Translations under genes and position numbers: made by a program
Part shown: positions 60,334 to 64,000 of the stretch, in pieces
Numbering within the stretch: position 1 is the first letter of the stretch
Layout of the letters: each line of letters begins with the position of its first letter
The notes under the pieces: model-generated
Told to the model about the DNA's origin: nothing
What the model saw: the letters and a program-made list of their open reading frames with translations, nothing else
The model's database searches: none
Source: Candidatus Woesearchaeota archaeon
GTDB taxonomy: Archaea > Nanobdellota > Nanobdellia > Woesearchaeales > SM23-78
Assembly (NCBI GenBank): GCA_016932315.1
Contig: JAFGDD010000004.1
Location: forward strand, 226,510-290,509
Direction of reading: 5' to 3'
DNA: 64,000 bases

Positions 60334-60828
60334 TCATCGTATTGTTTTCCAGTGCCTTCTCCAGTTATCTAGCACATATTTACTGAATGGCCTGGCTGTT
60401 AATATCAGTATTCCCGTCAAATATGCTGTGGCTGATTTTATCTGATTCCAATCTGCTCCTGCACTCTTTAATATAATCATATAGGCAGGATCATAAATTG
60501 CCAGCATGGTCACAGTATCAACAAGATAACTTTTGAATCCTTTCGCGTTGCTTGTATGGAACTTTTTTCTTGTGTAGTTCAATGTTTTGCCATAAAGGCG
60601 CCCCAGAACAGAGTCTGCGAGTGCAACGCTGGCTCTTGACTGCAGCACCTGCTCCAGAGATAACCCTCTTGAGGCTTCCATTATGCCCATTGGCACTGCA
60701 TAAGTGAACACTTTGGCGCTTGTGTCAACAAGATAGTTCTTCAACTCGTTCTTTATCATGCTCCAAAAAGGAAGTTTGTTTTCAAGATTTTTTTCTTTAT
60801 TTTTTTGGTTAAAGTAATCCTCAATCAT
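60334..60828 (-). CDS. AlaE-family amino acid exporter
   Basis: 164 residues with four membrane segments. LVDTSAKVFTYAVPMGIMEA, LEQVLQSRASVALADSVLGR-LYG and the second-half YLVDTVTMLAIYDPAYMIIL mirror the E. coli AlaE L-alanine exporter (the SR-x-L...W/LYG signature). Two repeats of two helices are visible. The soluble head of 20 residues is charged. Substrate in archaea is unproven. Confidence 0.78.
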   Translation of the reverse strand: MIEDYFNQKNKEKNLENKLPFWSMIKNELKNYLVDTSAKVFTYAVPMGIMEASRGLSLEQVLQSRASVALADSVLGRLYGKTLNYTRKKFHTSNAKGFKSYLVDTVTMLAIYDPAYMIILKSAGADWNQIKSATAYLTGILILTARPFSKYVLDNWRRHWKTIR

Positions 60829-60947
60829 ATTACCACCGTTGCTTTTATTTATGCTACTGCTTATCTTTCAGGATATATCAATTTTGTTACCCCCCTACTA
60901 GGTTACAACTAGGAAGATTTATATATGCGAAGGAACATGCTCTGTTT

Positions 60948-61718
60948 ATGCAGAAAGAATACCAGCAGTATCTCAAGGAGCTCGGATTTACAGAAGGAGA
61001 GGAAAGAGTCTATCTCGCCCTTATCAGGCTTGGAGCCAGCAGCACTGGAGCCATTGCAAAGGAGGCAAGGGTTTCTCGCTCAAAGCTTTATGAAATCCTT
61101 GAGAAGCTGAGCAGGAAAGGAATTGCAAGCCACTTCAAGAAAAACAACGTGAGCTATTTTAATGCTGCTCCGCCAACAAGGATTCTTGACTATTTGCAGG
61201 AGAAGGAAGAATCAGTCCGGAAGCAAAGAGAAGAATTCAAGAAAAAGATTCCTTTGTTTGAAAGCATCCTCAACAACAAAGTATTATCACAGGAAGCAGA
61301 AGTGTACGAAGGCATGGATGGAATAAAAAATGTCAGGGAAAATGCCCTTAATAATATGAAGAAAGGTGAAATCATGTACTATTTCGGCAATCCTGCCTCA
61401 GGTCACCAGTACGTAACAGGGTATTGGGATGACTGGAATAAAAGAAGAGTGAGCAAGGGCATAACTGCAAAGATAATATACAATCAGGATGCCCAAGAGT
61501 ATGGGAAGCGGAGGGGCAAGATGAGATTTACCCACGTTAAATACCTGCCGCAAAAAGGGCCAACACACGCATGGATAGAAATTTATAATGACACCGTCGC
61601 AATTGTCATGAAATACAAGACGCCGATGTCAATCGTAATAAACAATAACTTGGTGGCTGAAAGCTTCAAGACTTACTTCAATATTCTTTGGAATGTTTCA
61701 AAACAGTCTCTGGATTAA
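60948..61718 (+). CDS. TrmB-family transcriptional regulator
   Basis: 256 residues: winged helix (FTEGEERVYLALIRLGASST, EARVSRSKLYEILEKLSRKG), coiled linker (KEESVRKQREEFKKKIPLFE) and sensor part (AEVYEGMDGIKNVRENALNN, MYYFGNPASGHQYV). Very similar to 21133-21906. ATTTATATATGC lies about 30 bp before ATG 60948, so it is leaderless. Just upstream, CTAGGTTACAACTAG (about 60898-60912) is a short imperfect dyad that may be its operator; the divergent AlaE exporter is a possible target. Confidence 0.85.
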   Translation: MQKEYQQYLKELGFTEGEERVYLALIRLGASSTGAIAKEARVSRSKLYEILEKLSRKGIASHFKKNNVSYFNAAPPTRILDYLQEKEESVRKQREEFKKKIPLFESILNNKVLSQEAEVYEGMDGIKNVRENALNNMKKGEIMYYFGNPASGHQYVTGYWDDWNKRRVSKGITAKIIYNQDAQEYGKRRGKMRFTHVKYLPQKGPTHAWIEIYNDTVAIVMKYKTPMSIVINNNLVAESFKTYFNILWNVSKQSLD

Positions 61719-61767
61719 TTGATTTAATTAATTAGTGGAGATCAGAGAAATCTTTTTTAGGTCGCGC

Positions 61768-62391
61768 CTATTCTCCTCTTGTGCAGTTCATGAAATTAGG
61801 CTCCACCATGAGCAATGATAAGTATCTCGTCTTTACAGTGTTATTGTCAGCGTTGAGCTCGTCCTTTGAAGTGTCATATAACACCTTGAATACTGGGCGT
61901 ATCTTGAAATAATCTGCTCCGAGAACATTGCCTTCCTCATCAATTATTTTCTTGTAATAAGAGAAGCCATACTGGCTTTGATCACTGGTTACGTATATTG
62001 GCTTGGTGTAATAATACTTGATGTTCTCGCCTGTTTCAGAGCCTAGCATAATCTTGGTCTTGGAAGTGCCGCTTATTGTTAATTTGTCTTTCCAAACCCC
62101 TTGATACAAGTAAAGCACTGCCCGCGTAAGCTTAGGGTCTTCTGTTACGTCCTGCTTGAAAACCCATTGCTCAGGGAACAATGTTTTAGCCCAGTCCTCG
62201 CAGCTAGGTTTTGGCGTCGGAGCAGGAACAATCTCAGCAGACTCATTCGTAACAGCAGTGTTGTTCTGCATGCTAACATTTGCTCCCTCAACCCAACTAA
62301 TAGGCATTTCCGGCCTTATCTCTGTGCACCCGCTCAAAAGAAGCATTGCAGGAATGATAATTATTAACAATGCAATCAAAGAGGTTCTCAT
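61768..62391 (-). CDS. Lipoprotein of unknown function
   Basis: 207 residues. The signal IALLIIIIPAMLLLSGC ends in a standard lipobox (LLSG-C), so the mature protein should be lipid-anchored outside. An Asn/Thr/Ser-rich linker is followed by a domain from about 65 (CEDWAKTLFPEQWVFKQDVT, AVLYLYQGVWKDKLTISGTS, NIKYYYTKPIYVTSDQSQYG). Two cysteines at the domain's ends may bond. No family is recognised. Confidence 0.75.
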   Translation of the reverse strand: MRTSLIALLIIIIPAMLLLSGCTEIRPEMPISWVEGANVSMQNNTAVTNESAEIVPAPTPKPSCEDWAKTLFPEQWVFKQDVTEDPKLTRAVLYLYQGVWKDKLTISGTSKTKIMLGSETGENIKYYYTKPIYVTSDQSQYGFSYYKKIIDEEGNVLGADYFKIRPVFKVLYDTSKDELNADNNTVKTRYLSLLMVEPNFMNCTRGE

Positions 62392-62489
62392 AATTACTTT
62401 TTTTTACCATAAGAGTATTAATATTTTCTTGTTTTGAATGAAAAAATAAAACCCTTCCGGATTCTGCGGAACTTCTCCATTTTTTAACC

Positions 62490-62697
62490 ATAGCATTATT
62501 TAAACCACCTGCCTTGGTATTCATGTCACCAAAAAATTTAGAGCAAGGAAAGTTCACCTATTCGGCACCCCGGTGGGGCCATCCCTCACCTCATCGCATC
62601 TATCCAAGACTTTGCCTTTGGCAAAGGTCTTGTCTGCGATGATGCTGACGGTGAACTTTCCTAGAATGCCTGAAATAGGACTAACGAGGTGATAAAA
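62490..62697 (+). promoter_or_regulatory. Promoter and structured leader of the 62698 gene
   Basis: The TATA block 62490-62512 is a one-mismatch copy of 2026-2048. Downstream, AGGAAAGTTCACC (62546-62558) pairs perfectly with GGTGAACTTTCCT (62650-62662). Inside are a GGCACCCCGGTGGGGCC hairpin (62564-62580) and CATCGCA/TGCGATG (62592-62598, 62635-62641) enclosing AAGACTTTGCC-TTT-GGCAAAGGTCTT. A 117-nt closed, branched RNA results, ending 36 bp before the start codon. It could be a riboswitch-like leader or a separate small RNA. The rest of 62392-62489 is AT-rich promoter DNA. Confidence 0.55.
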
Positions 62698-62934
62698 ATG
62701 GGATTAAGCAACAAGAAAGAAGAGCAATTGAGGAAGATGCCTCTAATACAGAATAGGATAAAAGCCAGCAGGAACGGCAGGTATATCATACAGCAGACAG
62801 TGATAACCAGCATAAAGCCGATAGAATACTACAATGCTGTGCTTGCAAATACTGTGAAGGTGACTGATGAGCCCATAGGCGATGACGAGCTGATGGTAGA
62901 GGACGGAGCAGAGCTTGCTAAGAATATTAGCTGA
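62698..62934 (+). CDS. Small conserved-looking protein
   Basis: 78 residues. MGLSNKKEEQLRKMPLIQNR, IKASRNGRYIIQQTVITSIK-PIEYYNAVLANTVKV and an acidic tail. Beta-rich middle flanked by helices; no catalytic motif. CGAGGTGAT precedes ATG 62698; three codons upstream are not used. The long structured leader is its main oddity. An oligo-T terminator follows. Confidence 0.75.
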   Translation: MGLSNKKEEQLRKMPLIQNRIKASRNGRYIIQQTVITSIKPIEYYNAVLANTVKVTDEPIGDDELMVEDGAELAKNIS

Positions 62935-62940
62935 GGCATA

Positions 62941-62973
62941 ATTTTTTTTCTTTTTTTTGTTTTCTTTTCTTTC
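62941..62973 (+). terminator. Oligo-T terminator
   Basis: Two runs of eight T and further T-rich tracts follow the stop at 62934, without a stem-loop. Confidence 0.55.
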
Positions 62974-63012
62974 ATAAGGTTTATAAGCTTTAACTAGTAA
63001 CGTTGTCATTTA

Positions 63013-63279
63013 ATGGGAAAGGAAGAGCTTATAAAAGAATTAGAAAAGCATGCTCTTAGCAATGACTTGATGCTCAATCCGAAGAAAGAAGCAGTCGATC
63101 TTATTGCAGAAGGATTGTTAAGGAATGAGAAGAAGCACGGTATGAGGTTATGCCCTTGCAGGCTGAGGGACGGCACAAAGGAAAGAGACTTAGAGCTCCT
63201 ATGCCCTTGTAATTTCAAGCAGGATGAGAGTTGGATTAAAAAGGGTTGCTGCCACTGCGGATTATTCTGGAAGAAGTGA
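63013..63279 (+). CDS. Ferredoxin-thioredoxin reductase catalytic subunit
   Basis: 88 residues. The three cysteine motifs are exact: CPCRLRDG, CPCNFKQDE and CCHCGLFWKK, with the spacing that holds a [4Fe-4S] cluster next to a redox disulphide. The enzyme passes ferredoxin electrons to thioredoxin-like proteins. The length fits a minimal catalytic chain. ATG 63013 lies about 27 bp from TTTATAAGC. Ferredoxin at 35564 is a possible donor. There is no variable subunit gene here, as usual outside photosynthetic organisms. Confidence 0.92.
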   Translation: MGKEELIKELEKHALSNDLMLNPKKEAVDLIAEGLLRNEKKHGMRLCPCRLRDGTKERDLELLCPCNFKQDESWIKKGCCHCGLFWKK

Positions 63280-63417
63280 GGTGTTCAGTTGCAGTTCGTG
63301 AGGCTTTGCGAAGCAAATGCCTCACTTAACTACTTTCTATTAAATCAATCAGAAACACACACTGTTTCTGCAGTTCCAAAAATCTCTGATTTTTGAGAAC
63401 TTTTGTAAAGATTTAGA
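63280..63417. repeat. Hairpin cluster downstream of 5S rRNA
   Basis: GTGAGGC-TTTGC-GAA-GCAAA-T-GCCTCAC (63298-63325) and AGTTC-CAAAAATC-TCT-GATTTTTG-A-GAACT (63372-63401) are near-perfect stems; CAGAAAC/GTTTCTG lies between. They may end both the reductase and 5S transcripts. CCAAAAATC...GATTTTTG also appears in the 32608-32840 element. Confidence 0.45.
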
Positions 63418-63529
63418 GGACAGCTTTCCGGGTCTCCCACACGTAAGTGCAGTACGCCCCGGAACGTTCACGTGCTTAACTTCTGTGTTCGAAATGGGAA
63501 CAGGTGTAACCACGCGGCTATGACCGTCC
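63418..63529 (-). rRNA. rrf: 5S ribosomal RNA
   Basis: Read on the minus strand it starts GGACGGTCATAGCC and ends AGCTGTCC; GGACGG pairs with CTGTCC. The universal inner sequence CCCATTTCGAACACAGAAG and the CACCTGTTCCC stretch are present. Length is about 112 nt. TTTTTAAAC on the coding strand (complement of 63551-63560) lies 26 bp upstream, so it has its own promoter. The next 90 bp on the upstream side hold no 23S sequence, so the gene is free-standing. Confidence 0.92.
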
Positions 63530-63620
63530 AGAAGATAAGAAAATAGGGGTGTTTAAAAAGGTATTGGTTTTTGAGAGTTAAAGATATAAGTAGTGCAAAG
63601 CGAAGAATAAATGAGATTGC

Positions 63621-63869
63621 TTACTTTCTTGTCTTATAAGGGCATCTATTGGAGCAATCATACATTTTGTTGGTCTCTAAATAAACGTCAGGATTGATGT
63701 GTCCTGAGCTGAAAAAGGTCGTTGCTACGCAGACGTCACCATGAGAAAGCATCGGAACAGATATTCCCGGCGCTACTCCATAGCCTTTGCTGCACAGAAT
63801 AGCATCTCCTCTAGTCAATGATTCTATCCTTGCAAATTTACAGATTTTTTCTAAATCTTTTTTATTCAC
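63621..63869 (-). CDS. Small cysteine-containing protein of unknown function
   Basis: 82 residues with a GTG start (63867-63869). CTTTAAAAAG about 25 bp upstream on the coding strand suggests leaderless translation. ICKFARIESLTRGDAILCSK, the glycine/proline-rich GYGVAPGISVPMLSHGD-VCVATTF and the end YDCSNRCPYKTRK give five cysteines that might bind zinc or Fe-S. Family unknown. Confidence 0.62.
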   Translation of the reverse strand: MNKKDLEKICKFARIESLTRGDAILCSKGYGVAPGISVPMLSHGDVCVATTFFSSGHINPDVYLETNKMYDCSNRCPYKTRK

Positions 63870-64000
63870 TATAAAGGGGAATCATTTGTTCTTTTTAAAG
63901 TTTGCTTTTAAGCGGCATTGGTTAATTCTCGGCTGGTGAAATAAGGGTGTTAAGTGTCGGCTGAAGCTTACATTTATATTCTTGAGTTTATATCCTTTCC
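63870..64000. other. Right-edge intergenic stretch
   Basis: Holds the promoter of 63621-63869 and nothing else I can identify. Confidence 0.3.

Noticed and set aside
1..64000. CRISPR array or cas genes
   Set aside because: No regularly spaced direct repeats and no Cas-like protein anywhere in the window.
1..64000. Insertion sequence or prophage
   Set aside because: No transposase, integrase or capsid-like protein; the only insertion-like object is the small hairpin element at 32608-32840.

Overview
This is an archaeal chromosome segment. RadA and RadB recombinases, PCNA, archaeal-type uS2, an AmrS-type radical SAM enzyme, archaeal RNase J and TrmB/Lrp regulators all point that way. Many genes sit 25-30 bp behind a TATA box with little or no leader, and terminators are oligo-T tracts. 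Short genes, many lineage-restricted small proteins, bacterial-type genes (GyrA, ScpB, GreA, NrdR, YvcK, GlmS) and 5S rRNA not next to 23S suggest a DPANN archaeon of the Woesearchaeota/Pacearchaeota kind. That placement is inference.

Layout. 0-5.7 kb: small membrane proteins, radA, a HicBA pair, a TRAM protein, thpR, a PAP2-like enzyme and rpsB behind a structured leader. 5.7-10.2 kb: radB, two unknown genes, a striking three-way-junction RNA candidate and gyrA. 10.3-16.5 kb: a TrmB regulator, two toxin-antitoxin pairs, a tRNA-thiolase-like enzyme and scpB with a partner of unknown function. 16.5-22.4 kb: a lamin-tail surface protein, a lipid kinase overlapping amrS, and a second TrmB regulator divergent from a lipoprotein. 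22.6-27.1 kb: a coiled-coil trio, tRNA-Leu(CAA), an ACT protein, a radical SAM protein and RNase J.

The accessory highlights are two operons on the minus strand. 27.1-29.9 kb encodes a phosphoribosyltransferase, a GT9 glycosyltransferase and a SLOG-fold protein. 36.8-42.2 kb encodes TruD, a NodU/TobZ-type carbamoyltransferase, a GT2 glycosyltransferase, a HAM1 NTP pyrophosphatase, a thymidylate-kinase-like enzyme and a GreA-like factor, with overlapping reading frames. Both have the same 18-bp element about 15 bp upstream of their TATA boxes. Together they look like a co-regulated nucleotide or nucleoside-modifying pathway, the best candidate here for an undescribed system.

30-36 kb holds PCNA, the first of three double-Lrp regulators, an HD hydrolase, a methyltransferase, an AICAR transformylase lacking its cyclohydrolase domain, ferredoxin and a creatininase-family enzyme. 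42.6-46.2 kb is a clean nrdR-nrdJ-cobO unit: repressor, B12-dependent ribonucleotide reductase, and the enzyme that makes its cofactor. 46-50.5 kb holds membrane proteins, a broken gene and a second double-Lrp regulator. 50.6-54 kb is a YvcK-HAD-GlmS operon for amino-sugar supply and its control. 54.5-64 kb holds the third double-Lrp regulator, an orphan RelE-like toxin, a truncated RqcH, apt, an rRNA m5C methyltransferase, AlaE, a third TrmB regulator, a ferredoxin-thioredoxin reductase subunit and 5S rRNA.
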